Below are positions 7,058 through 14,507 of a stretch of 15,802 bases of DNA, in pieces. The position numbers were made by a program, and so were the translations under genes. Position 1 is the stretch's first letter, and every line of letters begins with the position of its first letter. The stretch covers positions 1-15,802 of the forward strand of contig JAZODH010000001.1 in the NCBI GenBank assembly GCA_045596925.1, in the 5' to 3' direction. The stretch is from SIG710 sp045596925. Lineage in GTDB: Bacteria; Bacillota; Clostridia; Oscillospirales; CAG-272. The notes below the pieces were generated by a model, which was given only the letters and a program-made list of their open reading frames with translations, had not been told where the DNA came from and made no database searches.

Positions 7058-7807
7058 TTATGGACGGTCGGTCTCCCGGGGCTTATTAACGGAACCTTTT
7101 CTTATTCTTACAAAGATTACAGCCGCAACCAACAACAAAACGACCGCACAGCAACCGTACACCAAATCTAAATTTATTTCCGACGGAATATCGTCAACTA
7201 TATCAAATGATTTGATAGTATCTATCTTCAGTTCGCCTTCACGGTTGGTTATCAGAAAATACTGCGTCCTAAAGCAATCGCTTCCCATATCGTTTCGAAG
7301 CGTTCCGTCGTTTCTGTTTATTTTGTAGTCAAGTGATAATCTGTACTCTATGTAATTTTTATTTGATTCTACGATTGGGGTTTCGCTGATAAATTCTATG
7401 GTTATTTCGTATACACGCTGCATTGTGAATATTTCGGGAACAGTTTCAGTCTCAAAATAAAGCCGGCTGAAGAAATCACCGTATCCCTCATAATCTCCCG
7501 AAATTATGCAGTCAAGATAATCCAGCATGAATTCTATAGTGCCGTTTTCCGATCTGAAATTACGATCTATCGTGACCGTCTGATTTCCTTGTCTGAGCGA
7601 AACGCTTCGATCAAGAACCAAATAATCGGGGTCAGTCAGTATATCGGTATCAAAGTCCACTTCATGGAAAATGAAATCGTATTTTGGGGCTGATCCGCGC
7701 GTTCCATCCCCGCCAAGCAAATATATGGAAAAAAATACCATAATAAATATCAATACTACGATTGATAAAAGTATAACGATCTTTGACGTTTCAACATTTT
7801 TCTTCAT
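7058..7807 (-). CDS. Unknown protein with two predicted membrane segments
   Basis: I do not recognise this 249-aa protein. It has an N-terminal hydrophobic segment (about 9-31, preceded by KK) and a second one near the C-terminus (about 213-234), which is followed by a basic RIRKG tail. The stretch between them (about 35-210) is acidic and polar. With positive residues at both ends, the likely arrangement is both termini inside and one roughly 175-residue domain outside the cell. The middle part has a mixed alpha/beta pattern (IEFMLDYLDCIISGDYEGYG at 91-110) like small extracytoplasmic sensor or substrate-binding domains, but no motif is diagnostic. A promoter lies at 7848-7876. A GAGGT box sits 12 nt before the ATG. 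It is divergent from the dockerin gene. Confidence 0.8.
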   Translation of the reverse strand: MKKNVETSKIVILLSIVVLIFIMVFFSIYLLGGDGTRGSAPKYDFIFHEVDFDTDILTDPDYLVLDRSVSLRQGNQTVTIDRNFRSENGTIEFMLDYLDCIISGDYEGYGDFFSRLYFETETVPEIFTMQRVYEITIEFISETPIVESNKNYIEYRLSLDYKINRNDGTLRNDMGSDCFRTQYFLITNREGELKIDTIKSFDIVDDIPSEINLDLVYGCCAVVLLLVAAVIFVRIRKGSVNKPRETDRP

Positions 7808-7847
7808 ATCAGAGTAAGAACCTCGACAAAAGTTTATTCTTCTTCAT

Positions 7848-7876
7848 ATTTTATCATAAATCGCACGTTTTTTCAA
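7848..7876 (-). promoter_or_regulatory. Sigma-A-type promoter of the two-membrane-segment gene
   Basis: On the minus strand TTGAAA (7871-7876) and TAAAAT (7848-7853) are 17 nt apart. The gene starts about 40 nt downstream of the -10 box. Confidence 0.65.
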
Positions 7877-7923
7877 TACATTTTTATATTTTAGAATTAA
7901 ATAAGGAAAAATAAAAAAAGTAC

Positions 7924-7952
7924 TTGAAATTCTCTCGCGTATATGGTAGAAT
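7924..7952 (+). promoter_or_regulatory. Sigma-A-type promoter of the dockerin gene
   Basis: TTGAAA (7924-7929) and TAGAAT (7947-7952) are separated by exactly 17 nt. The spacing and the -35 box match the divergent promoter 47 nt to the left. The dockerin ATG lies 50 nt downstream of the -10 box, preceded by an AAAAGGA ribosome binding site. Confidence 0.7.
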
Positions 7953-8002
7953 TAAACGAAAAAGTGTTTAAAACATCTTATTTTCGGAAAAGGATTTGAA
8001 TT

Positions 8003-8947
8003 ATGAAAATTTTTAGACGCACCGTTTCCCTTCTTTTGGCAGTTGCAATGACCGCTTCCCTGCTTTCTATCTCGATTTTTGCTGCAGGCGGTTATTCTGT
8101 TACCGTAGACGGGACCTCTTTCAATTGCGAAGAAGATAAATCAGGTGATGGTTGGAGCTATCTGGCTGACACAAAAACTCTGACGCTTGACGGATACAAC
8201 GGCGGAGCTATCGTGTCCGGCGGAGATCTGATTATCATGATCACCGGAAACGCCACTATCGTCGGCACCGAAAGTGTGACTTATTCCTCATTCAGTTGCG
8301 GAATTTCCGTTAACGGCTCGTTGGATCTGACGGTTGAAAACGGTGCGGCCGTAACCATCAACGGTGCAAACAACGCATACGTCCGCGGCGGCGACGGAAT
8401 CGTTGCTACATCTCTTGTTATTTCCTCTACCGAATCCGCTTTTCTTGAGGTGATCGGAGGAAACAGCGAATCTGCCGCAGGAGGTTTCGCTATCAGGGCA
8501 AATTCCGCAACTCTTGCGACAAAACAGCTCATTGCTAAAGGCGGAAACGGCTCGTCGGCACTTTACTTTGCTTCAGATCTTAAAGTTACGTCCGGCTGTA
8601 AAGCAACTTTCGTTTCGGGACAGAAATACGTAAGTGCTATCACGTATCTCTCCAATGCAACTTATAAACTTGACAGCAATATCAGATCCGTATTCATGGA
8701 CGGCGGATCCACAGTCTATTTTTCCACCTTTGGTGAATTTACCTACGGTGACATGAACGGGGACAACGACATTAACGCCGTGGATGCCGTAATGCTTGCA
8801 CAGTACCTTGCGGGCTGGGATCTGGGTATCGACGAAGCTGCAGTTTCCGCGGCTGACGTCTTCTACGACGGTAAGATAAATGCCGCTGACGCGGTCCTTC
8901 TTGCTCAGTATCTCGCTTCCTGGAGCGGAATCACCCTCGGAAAATAA
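8003..8947 (+). CDS. Secreted dockerin-containing protein with beta-helix-like repeat region
   Basis: This 314-aa protein is probably exported and docked to a cohesin-bearing scaffold or cell-surface protein. Residues 1-27 form a signal peptide (RR near the start, hydrophobic LLLAVAMTASLL, likely cleavage near IFA-AGG). Residues 30-245 are rich in Gly, Ser, Asn and short beta strands (GWSYLADTKTLTLDGYNGG at 50-68, then repeated turn-strand units). This resembles the carbohydrate-binding, beta-helix-like regions of Firmicutes surface proteins; no catalytic motif is seen. The C-terminus (about 249-307) is a type I dockerin. Its first calcium loop is complete (D250, N252, D254, D256, D261). Its second keeps D285, D289 and D296 but has Phe287 where Asn is usual. 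Each loop is followed by an AVMLAQYLA/AVLLAQYLA helix. The ligand and partner cohesin are not known. Confidence 0.88.
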   Translation: MKIFRRTVSLLLAVAMTASLLSISIFAAGGYSVTVDGTSFNCEEDKSGDGWSYLADTKTLTLDGYNGGAIVSGGDLIIMITGNATIVGTESVTYSSFSCGISVNGSLDLTVENGAAVTINGANNAYVRGGDGIVATSLVISSTESAFLEVIGGNSESAAGGFAIRANSATLATKQLIAKGGNGSSALYFASDLKVTSGCKATFVSGQKYVSAITYLSNATYKLDSNIRSVFMDGGSTVYFSTFGEFTYGDMNGDNDINAVDAVMLAQYLAGWDLGIDEAAVSAADVFYDGKINAADAVLLAQYLASWSGITLGK

Positions 8948-8958
8948 AATAAAAGATC

Positions 8959-8993
8959 AAATCCTCCAAAAGGCAACTTTTGGAGGATTTTTT
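8959..8993 (+). terminator. Bidirectional terminator between the dockerin and hydrolase genes
   Basis: A perfect 13-bp stem (8960-8972 paired with 8977-8989) with a GCAA loop is followed by a T-run on plus. It lies 12 nt after the dockerin stop. On minus, the same stem follows the hydrolase stop at once and is followed by TTTGATCTTTTATTTT, so it can serve both convergent genes. Its T-run overlaps the hydrolase stop codon. Confidence 0.9.
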
Positions 8994-9900
8994 AATTTAA
9001 TTCAAAATAATCTTGGTGTCGTGGAATTTCATATATCGAAAGACTCGATAAAGAAAGCATTTCTTCGGTCAATTTTGCATGAGAGATCCTGCTGTTTTCG
9101 TAGGTCCTCACAAGATATCGACTTTTGACCGTGTCAAAGCAAGCGCTGTAGGTTGTTTTGTGATAATTTCCGCTCGTAGCTTTTGCCGAAACGTCGGGCA
9201 TGGCTACAGTATCAAGAATGTGAAAAACGTGCGATATTACACTGTCAGAATCAGTCTCGGGCAAAATATTTCCCAGGAAATGTGCTATACGCAAAAATCT
9301 CGAAGGCGATAAAAGTAAAACAGGAAAATCAGTAGGGACACTTCCCTCGCCCGACCTCATTTTTTCGTAATTTTTCAAGTGCTCGGGAAATTCGGGAAGG
9401 TTTGTCATAACGCCAAGAGGATTTTCGTATAGATTGATGCTCGATTGAGTGGATTCTACCACGACGGAAGAAACACCGTCCGAAATCATCCAATGAAGCG
9501 TTGAGCAAGGAATTTTCTCAGAAAACGGCTGATTTATTATGTTTATTTCAGCAAAATTCTTCCGAAAATCTTCAACCGAAGAAAATTCTGCGGCAACGTA
9601 GGCAGTGAAATCGTATGCGGGGACGTTCGTTTTATTTTCGATCGGCTCCCTGTAAAAGGCTTTTTCGGGAAAGTTAAGTCCTGCTATGCAAAGTCCGCGT
9701 TCGTTCATTGCATCGGCGTAAAGCGGATAGCCGTCAATAACGGTAGCTATACCGATAAACCCATAATGATTCTCGGTTTTAAGACTTTTGAGAGGGAAAG
9801 TTCGTGGAGTCGCCACGATTTTCTCTCCGAAATTGTAGTCAAGATCCATATTTCGTCCGCAATATAATCCGTTTTGCCGGAAAGCTACACAAGTACACAT
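8992..9900 (-). CDS. Choloylglycine hydrolase/penicillin V acylase family enzyme (possible bile salt hydrolase)
   Basis: This is an N-terminal-nucleophile hydrolase of 302 aa that cleaves amide bonds such as those of conjugated bile salts, penicillin V or acyl-homoserine lactones. After removal of Met1, Cys2 (MCTC) would be the nucleophile. Other family residues are R16 and D19 in GRNMDLDY, N76 in AGLNFP, N167 in MTNLP and R201 in SPSRFLR. TLHWMISD (134-141) and YADAMNERGL (61-70) are also typical. The loop before SPSRF looks shorter than in well-studied bile salt hydrolases (about 325 aa), which may alter substrate choice. No signal peptide is present, as is usual for Gram-positive members. 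AGGAG lies 6 nt before the ATG. Terminators lie on both sides, so it appears to be a single-gene unit. Bile salts are the likely substrate for a gut bacterium, but this is inference. Confidence 0.9.
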   Translation of the reverse strand: MCTCVAFRQNGLYCGRNMDLDYNFGEKIVATPRTFPLKSLKTENHYGFIGIATVIDGYPLYADAMNERGLCIAGLNFPEKAFYREPIENKTNVPAYDFTAYVAAEFSSVEDFRKNFAEINIINQPFSEKIPCSTLHWMISDGVSSVVVESTQSSINLYENPLGVMTNLPEFPEHLKNYEKMRSGEGSVPTDFPVLLLSPSRFLRIAHFLGNILPETDSDSVISHVFHILDTVAMPDVSAKATSGNYHKTTYSACFDTVKSRYLVRTYENSRISHAKLTEEMLSLSSLSIYEIPRHQDYFELN

Positions 9901-9950
9901 ATTCTGCTCCTTTTTTTCTTATTATTTTCGAAATTGTTCCCTTATATACA

Positions 9951-9979
9951 AAAGCTCACGTTCAAAGAACGTGAGCTTT
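9951..9979 (-). terminator. Rho-independent terminator of the catabolic operon
   Basis: A perfect 13-bp stem (9951-9963 paired with 9967-9979) with a 3-nt loop lies 5 nt after the Etf fusion stop. On minus it ends in CTTTTGTATAT. It closes the operon that enters from the right edge and separates it from the hydrolase gene. Confidence 0.88.
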
Positions 9980-9984
9980 GTGCT

Positions 9985-11370
9985 TTATTTTACGATGTCG
10001 TTCAGATCGGCCACGATCCCGTAGTCCGCATAATCAAATATGGGCGCGGATTTGTCGGAGTTTATGGCAATAACCGTTCCCGACTGCTTCATTCCTTCCA
10101 CATGATGAACGGCGCCCGAGATTCCAAGAGCGATATAAACGCTTGGGTTCACGCTCTTTCCCGTAAGTCCCACCTGGCATTCATACGGGAACATCTCGCA
10201 GTCAACAGCTGCACGGGATGCGGCGATTTCGGCGTTGTATTTCGCGGCGAAATCGTTTATCTTGGGAAGAATTTCTCTTGCACCCTTGCCCAGCGATACA
10301 ACCACCTCGGCTCTTGCGTCCTCGGGAGTGCGTACGGTGGCCATTGCAGGCTCGGTAACGCAGGCGATCTTCGCTATAATGTTGCCCGAAAATGCGGGAC
10401 GGTACATCATAAGAGATTTTCCGTCAGTCTCAAGATAAGTGCAGTCGGCACAAAGTCCCGTTTGGAGCTTCCATGCCACCTGCGGCGCGATCATTTTGCT
10501 CTGCGCATCGCTTGCCCAAAGAATTGCGGAGGGCTTTTCGACCCGCGCTCTCTCTGCAATTTCGTCGGCGTTTGTCAGAGGGATCACCGTAATGTCATCA
10601 CTGATAGTCTCCGCCATAGCGCGAGGCTTTTCGCCAACTATCCAGACATTTTTCAGCATAACCTCCGAGGGCTTGCCGGGAGCAAGGCGCTCTTTTCCGC
10701 GCTCGATTCCGAGTTCTATGACCTCGTCAAGCATATCAGGCGTGATAAACTTACAATGACGCTTACCGTCCTCGTTTTCAAAGGATTTCAGGACCTTTGT
10801 GGGTGAACCGTGAAGTCCTATGCGATTGGGATCGGCGCAAACGTCTTGAGCAGTCCACACTTCAACCTCTCCAAGCTTTGAGCGGATACTGGGAAGTCTC
10901 AAATTGTTGATCCTTTCAACCGTTATCAGCGCGGGATAAGAAACTGTCATCTGGCCCATGGTTCTGGTGCGGCAGGTGAGTTTTCCTTCCGTATCAAGTA
11001 TCTCCATTACGTTGGGAATAATGCTGTAACCGAGAGCCTCGGACAAGCCGGGGCCTGTCTGTCCCGTGTCGCCGTCAACCGTCTGTCTGCCACATATAAC
11101 AAGGTCGGGTTTGATCTTGTTTACCGCCAGAGAAAGTGCGTAAGCGGTAGCAAGAGTATCGGCACCTACAAATGCTTTGTCGGACAGAAGGACTGCCTTT
11201 CTTGCGCCAAGTCTGGTAAGGCTGAGAAGAAGCTCTTGTGACTTCATAGGTGCCATACTGAGCAGAATAACCTCCGCACCGGGAATGCGAAGCGCCGCCT
11301 CGTAAGCGCAAGCGTCAAAGGGGTTAAGGTCGCCGTTTGTCGCCTGCTTAACACATACAACTATTTTCAT
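9985..11370 (-). CDS. Electron transfer flavoprotein, fused beta (EtfB) and alpha (EtfA) subunits
   Basis: This is a single 461-aa protein joining the two ETF subunits, which normally come from separate genes. ETF binds FAD and AMP or a second FAD, and passes electrons between dehydrogenases and other carriers. Residues 1 to about 220 match EtfB: MKIVVCVKQ, then NPFDACAYEAAL, the nucleotide-binding VICGRQTVDGDTGQTGP (91-107) and GLHGSPTKV (185-193). Residues about 240-461 match EtfA: the domain linking segment VWIVGE, RPAFSGN (324-330), then the FAD domain with SRAAVD (385-390), QVGLTGKSVNP (399-409) and YIALGISGAVHHVEGM (412-427). It closes with AINSDKSAPIFDYADYGIVADL. It is compact: the EtfB N-terminal loop, part of the EtfA N-terminal domain and the last few EtfA residues are short or absent. 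It starts 8 nt after the FGGY kinase, with AAGGTG before the ATG. No dehydrogenase partner is seen in the window. Confidence 0.9.
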   Translation of the reverse strand: MKIVVCVKQATNGDLNPFDACAYEAALRIPGAEVILLSMAPMKSQELLLSLTRLGARKAVLLSDKAFVGADTLATAYALSLAVNKIKPDLVICGRQTVDGDTGQTGPGLSEALGYSIIPNVMEILDTEGKLTCRTRTMGQMTVSYPALITVERINNLRLPSIRSKLGEVEVWTAQDVCADPNRIGLHGSPTKVLKSFENEDGKRHCKFITPDMLDEVIELGIERGKERLAPGKPSEVMLKNVWIVGEKPRAMAETISDDITVIPLTNADEIAERARVEKPSAILWASDAQSKMIAPQVAWKLQTGLCADCTYLETDGKSLMMYRPAFSGNIIAKIACVTEPAMATVRTPEDARAEVVVSLGKGAREILPKINDFAAKYNAEIAASRAAVDCEMFPYECQVGLTGKSVNPSVYIALGISGAVHHVEGMKQSGTVIAINSDKSAPIFDYADYGIVADLNDIVK

Positions 11371-11378
11371 GTGTCACC

Positions 11379-12848
11379 TTACCTTGCGTCATAAATGGGT
11401 GCAAGTGCATCGTGAATTCTTACGTATTCCTCGAAAAGCTTCTGATATTTTTCAGTATTTTCGGGAATGGGATGAGTGATACTCACTTCTTTTATACACT
11501 TGTTTACAGCCTCGCGAGGGGTTGCAAAAACACCCACAGCAAGTCCCGCAAGCATAGCAGAGCCAAGGGAGGAATCACTGCTTTCGGTAACTCTGAGAGT
11601 CATTCCAAGCGCGTCTGCTGTGATCTGTTTCCAAAGAGGGCCTTTTGCACCGCCGCCAATGATAGTACCAACAGAGTTGTAAGGAATGCCGATCTCGTCA
11701 AGAGTCTTTTTTGAGTGCAGAAGAGAAAGTGAAACGCCCTCAAGCACCGCGCGGGTGAAATGACCTCTTGTGTGAGTTGCTCTCATGCCCGTAAAGCTTC
11801 CGCAAAGCATAGGATCGGCGTAAGGAGTAAGCTCGCCGTTGATGTATGGATGATAAATAAGTCCGTCACAGCCGATCGGAACCTCCATAGCGCCTTGGTC
11901 AAGCTCCTTGTAATCTCCACCGAAGGTATCTCTGTACCAGCGGTAGGAGGAAGCCGCCGCTTTTGTGGCGGTTCCGGGATACCAGAGACCGTCGGCAATA
12001 TGGGAATAATTCACAAGGTGTCTGTGAGGATAAGGACGGTCAGTGATAACGCAAATTCTGCCTGCCGTTGCCAGCTTGACCGTAACGTCTCCCTGCTCTA
12101 CCGCGCCCGAAGCAAAGACCTCCATGCACGTATCGGTCGTACCGCAAATAACAGGAGTTCCCTCGGCAAGCGAAGTGAATTTTGCTGCCTCGGCGGTGAT
12201 CTTACCGATAACGTCGGTGGGTTTTACAATAGGAGGTAAAATCTTGGGATCAACGCCTGCAAGCGCGCAAAGCTCCTTTGACCAGGTAAGAGTGTTACAG
12301 TCAAAGAGCATACTTCCCTCTGCCTCGATGTAATCGGTGCAATAGACACCTGTCAGGAAATAACGAATATAGTCCTTTTCAAAAAAAACGTACTTCATAC
12401 GGCCGAAATTTTCAGGCTCGTGTTCCTTTACCCACATCATCTGAGGAAGTGTCCAAATAGTATCGGGTTTGTGGAAGCTGAGCTTGTATATAAGATCGCC
12501 GTGATTTTCGATGAGAAAGGTAGCCTGTGCTATTGAACGGCAGTCAGTCCAGTGAATTGCGTTTCTGATAGGCTTTACGTCGTTGTCGCACATAAGCCAG
12601 GTATGTGTTGCCGAGTCAATGGCGACCGCAAGAATATCGGATGCGTCAATGCTGCTTTTTGCAATAAGAGCCTTTGCATTTTCGCCCAGAGCGTTTATCC
12701 AATCCTGTGCAGACTGCTCGCAGTAGCCGTTTTCAGGATAATAGGTGGGATATTCCACCATATTTTCGGCGATGATAGCGCCGTCGGTATTTATAAGCGT
12801 GGCTTTAGTTGAGCCGCCACCAAAGTCAATACCAAGCAAGTATTTCAT
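11379..12848 (-). CDS. FGGY-family carbohydrate kinase (xylulokinase-like)
   Basis: This sugar kinase has the actin-like ATPase fold and phosphorylates a sugar or polyol with ATP. The 489-aa protein has the phosphate-1 motif LGIDFGGGSTKA (5-16), HWTDCRS (99-105) and YIEAEGSMLFD (173-183). CGTTDTCMEV (235-244) contains the probable catalytic D239. The C-terminal FGGY signature region is FTRAVLEGVSLSL (364-376), with the ATP-binding IGGGAKGPLWKQITADALG (397-415). Overall it is closest to xylulokinase-like enzymes, but no xylose isomerase or other pentose gene lies nearby. The substrate is therefore open: L- or D-ribulose, xylulose, an inositol-derived ketose or another polyol. AAGGAG precedes the ATG by about 10 nt. 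It sits 75 nt after the DUF4867-like gene and 8 nt before the Etf fusion. Confidence 0.92.
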   Translation of the reverse strand: MKYLLGIDFGGGSTKATLINTDGAIIAENMVEYPTYYPENGYCEQSAQDWINALGENAKALIAKSSIDASDILAVAIDSATHTWLMCDNDVKPIRNAIHWTDCRSIAQATFLIENHGDLIYKLSFHKPDTIWTLPQMMWVKEHEPENFGRMKYVFFEKDYIRYFLTGVYCTDYIEAEGSMLFDCNTLTWSKELCALAGVDPKILPPIVKPTDVIGKITAEAAKFTSLAEGTPVICGTTDTCMEVFASGAVEQGDVTVKLATAGRICVITDRPYPHRHLVNYSHIADGLWYPGTATKAAASSYRWYRDTFGGDYKELDQGAMEVPIGCDGLIYHPYINGELTPYADPMLCGSFTGMRATHTRGHFTRAVLEGVSLSLLHSKKTLDEIGIPYNSVGTIIGGGAKGPLWKQITADALGMTLRVTESSDSSLGSAMLAGLAVGVFATPREAVNKCIKEVSITHPIPENTEKYQKLFEEYVRIHDALAPIYDAR

Positions 12849-12923
12849 TTCGGTAAATCTCCTTTTGGAGTATTCTTTTATTGGAACTGTGTTTCATTGT
12901 TTTGTTCCGATCAAGGAATTAAA

Positions 12924-13577
12924 TTAATATTTCACTTCGTAATTCTCGCCCGTGATACCGGGAAGAACTCCTCTTGCGATAAGTCCCTCGTTATCAACGT
13001 GAGCGAATATCCACTTGTTCTTTCTGAACAGGAGCTTGTCGATCGCTTCTCTTTCAAGAGGCACGTTCGTTCCGACGGGAAGCGCAACAACGCAGCCAAA
13101 TCCGTCTGCCGAAACTTCACAGGGGCAGAAATGGAGAGAGGTTGCGTAAACCTCGATGATCTCTCCCTTCTCTACGTAAAATGCCTTTGCTGTCGAAGAA
13201 TCAATCTTGCCGTCCTTGATATCTGAAACCTTTCCGAGGATCAGCACAAGATCTGTTACTGCAACGTTTATCTCGCTTGAAGTATGCCACTCCCAGCCGT
13301 TGAGGAAATTACTGTGACCGTAGCAGTAGCCGATCTGGGCAGGAAGCTCGCCGTAGCAAACGTCCTGAATTTCATTCTTTATGGAAAGCGCCTCAAAGGC
13401 AGGTGTTGAAGCCTCGTAGAGCGAGCCTGTCTCGGGCTTTTCTATGCTCTGTGCAACCTTTATGATCTCTGCAGTGTCGATACCGCTTATAACTCTGCCG
13501 TATTCGGAAAATTCGGCATCGGAGGTTTTGTAAAGCTTCAGAGAGGAATTTAATTTCTTAACATTTTCAAAACTCAT
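12924..13577 (-). CDS. DUF4867-family-like protein, function unknown
   Basis: I recognise the opening (SFENVKKLNSSLKLY, then FSEYGRVISGIDTAEII) as resembling DUF4867 family proteins, which lack an established function and often occur beside sugar-catabolic genes. The 217-aa protein has no signal peptide or membrane segment. A central block, IGYCYGHSNFLNGWEWHTSS (82-101), followed by EINV and the later YATSLHFCPC (144-153) and ALPVGTNVPL (165-174), looks like a small beta-barrel (cupin-like) fold. H98, E102 and H149 are candidate metal ligands; this is inference. It may be an isomerase or epimerase of a pathway intermediate. GGAG lies 7 nt before the ATG. It starts 4 nt after the epimerase gene and is followed by a 75-nt gap with no clear promoter. 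Confidence 0.72.
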   Translation of the reverse strand: MSFENVKKLNSSLKLYKTSDAEFSEYGRVISGIDTAEIIKVAQSIEKPETGSLYEASTPAFEALSIKNEIQDVCYGELPAQIGYCYGHSNFLNGWEWHTSSEINVAVTDLVLILGKVSDIKDGKIDSSTAKAFYVEKGEIIEVYATSLHFCPCEVSADGFGCVVALPVGTNVPLEREAIDKLLFRKNKWIFAHVDNEGLIARGVLPGITGENYEVKY

Positions 13578-13581
13578 TTTA

Positions 13582-14436
13582 TTACTCCAAAATCGTAATC
13601 GTGTGTGCTCTCTCGAACACCTCGCCTGCCCCGAGGGTTATAATTCCCTCTTTCTTTGTGATGTCGTAGTCGCTGTAAACTCCGTCACCTATGCCGCTCC
13701 AGGGCTCCATGCAAATGAAAGGAGCGCCGTGAGGATGCCAGAGCAGGAAGTATTCGGCACCGGGGAACTCAACCTTGATCGCCCTTCCCGTTTTGCGGTT
13801 GCGGAGCGTTGCGGACTTGGATTTAAGATCCTTGAACACAAGCGCGTCAACGATAAAATACTTGTCATAGAGAGGGATGCGGTCGCAGTCCTTGATGATT
13901 ATCATGTTGTTATCCTCGATGAGGTTTCCGTCAAGGTGAGTTGTGTAGAGAGTCTCGTTTTGAGGAAAGATTACGTCGTAATTCTCGATTCCGTCGGGTG
14001 TGGAATAGCCCTCGTGAGAGCCGATGGAGAAATACATCGTTCTGTCGGACAGGTTATTCAGCTTATAATTTATCTCAACCCCCGCGCCTTTCAAGGTGTA
14101 AATGAGACGAAGCTCGTAATCAAAGGGGAAGCAAGCCTTGCTCTCCTCGTCCGAACGAAGAAGGAAGGTTGCGGTTGTGTGGGTAACCTCCTCCACCTCA
14201 AAGGTGCAAAAACGTGCGTAGCCGTGCTTATTTATTTTATATTCCTTGCCGTCAAGGATATATTTGTCGTCTTTAAGGCCTCCGCAGATGGGGAACATAA
14301 GAGGTGCTCTGCCTGCCCAGATCTCGGGATTTCCCTGCCAAAGATATTCGCCGCCATCATTCTTTCTGATGCTCTGCATCTCGGCACCGCGCTCGGCAAT
14401 ATCTACTGTGATCTCATTGTTTTTTAAGGTTATCAT
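13582..14436 (-). CDS. Aldose 1-epimerase family protein (LacX-like)
   Basis: This is a galactose-mutarotase-fold protein of 284 aa, which interconverts anomers of a sugar or handles a related sugar derivative. The family features are AERGAEMQSI (14-23), then the strand APLMFPICGGL (44-54), KHGYARFCTF (70-79) with H71, and FSIGSHEGY (136-144) with the likely catalytic H141. CMEPWSGIGD (242-251) holds the likely general base E244. The motif normally reads GAHPAF or GGHPGF, but is GSHEGY here. I chose the ATG at 14436 because of GGAGGAAAA just upstream; the frame stays open to 14496, but that stretch runs through a hairpin and resembles nothing. It lies 71 nt after iolB and 4 nt before the DUF4867-like gene. 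Confidence 0.9.
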   Translation of the reverse strand: MITLKNNEITVDIAERGAEMQSIRKNDGGEYLWQGNPEIWAGRAPLMFPICGGLKDDKYILDGKEYKINKHGYARFCTFEVEEVTHTTATFLLRSDEESKACFPFDYELRLIYTLKGAGVEINYKLNNLSDRTMYFSIGSHEGYSTPDGIENYDVIFPQNETLYTTHLDGNLIEDNNMIIIKDCDRIPLYDKYFIVDALVFKDLKSKSATLRNRKTGRAIKVEFPGAEYFLLWHPHGAPFICMEPWSGIGDGVYSDYDITKKEGIITLGAGEVFERAHTITILE

Positions 14437-14465
14437 TCGTTTTTCCTCCAAATGAATATAGAAAG

Positions 14466-14498
14466 GAATGGCGGTAACAAAAGCTGATACCGCCATTC
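14466..14498 (-). repeat. Intra-operon hairpin between iolB and the epimerase gene
   Basis: A perfect 11-bp inverted repeat (14466-14476 and 14488-14498, GAATGGCGGTA/TACCGCCATTC) with an 11-nt loop lies 9 nt after the iolB stop. On minus it is followed by CTTTCTATATTC, an interrupted pyrimidine run, then the epimerase ribosome binding site. It may be a weak attenuator or an mRNA processing/stability element. Confidence 0.7.
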
Positions 14499-14507
14499 GG
14501 CTGATTA

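Noticed and set aside
9874..10806. Long open frame on plus opposite the Etf fusion (310 codons)
   Set aside because: It crosses a terminator hairpin and lies opposite clear Etf motifs, and its translation is low-complexity and cysteine/histidine-scattered. It is an antisense shadow.
12865..12876. CTCC-AAAA-GGAG mini hairpin covering the FGGY kinase ribosome binding site
   Set aside because: Only four base pairs, too weak to claim as a regulatory element.
13603..14427. Open frame on plus opposite the epimerase gene
   Set aside because: No family features; the minus-strand epimerase motifs account for the coding signal.
14437..14496. N-terminal extension of the epimerase gene
   Set aside because: It lies before a strong GGAGG ribosome binding site and within the hairpin; the start at 14436 fits the family.
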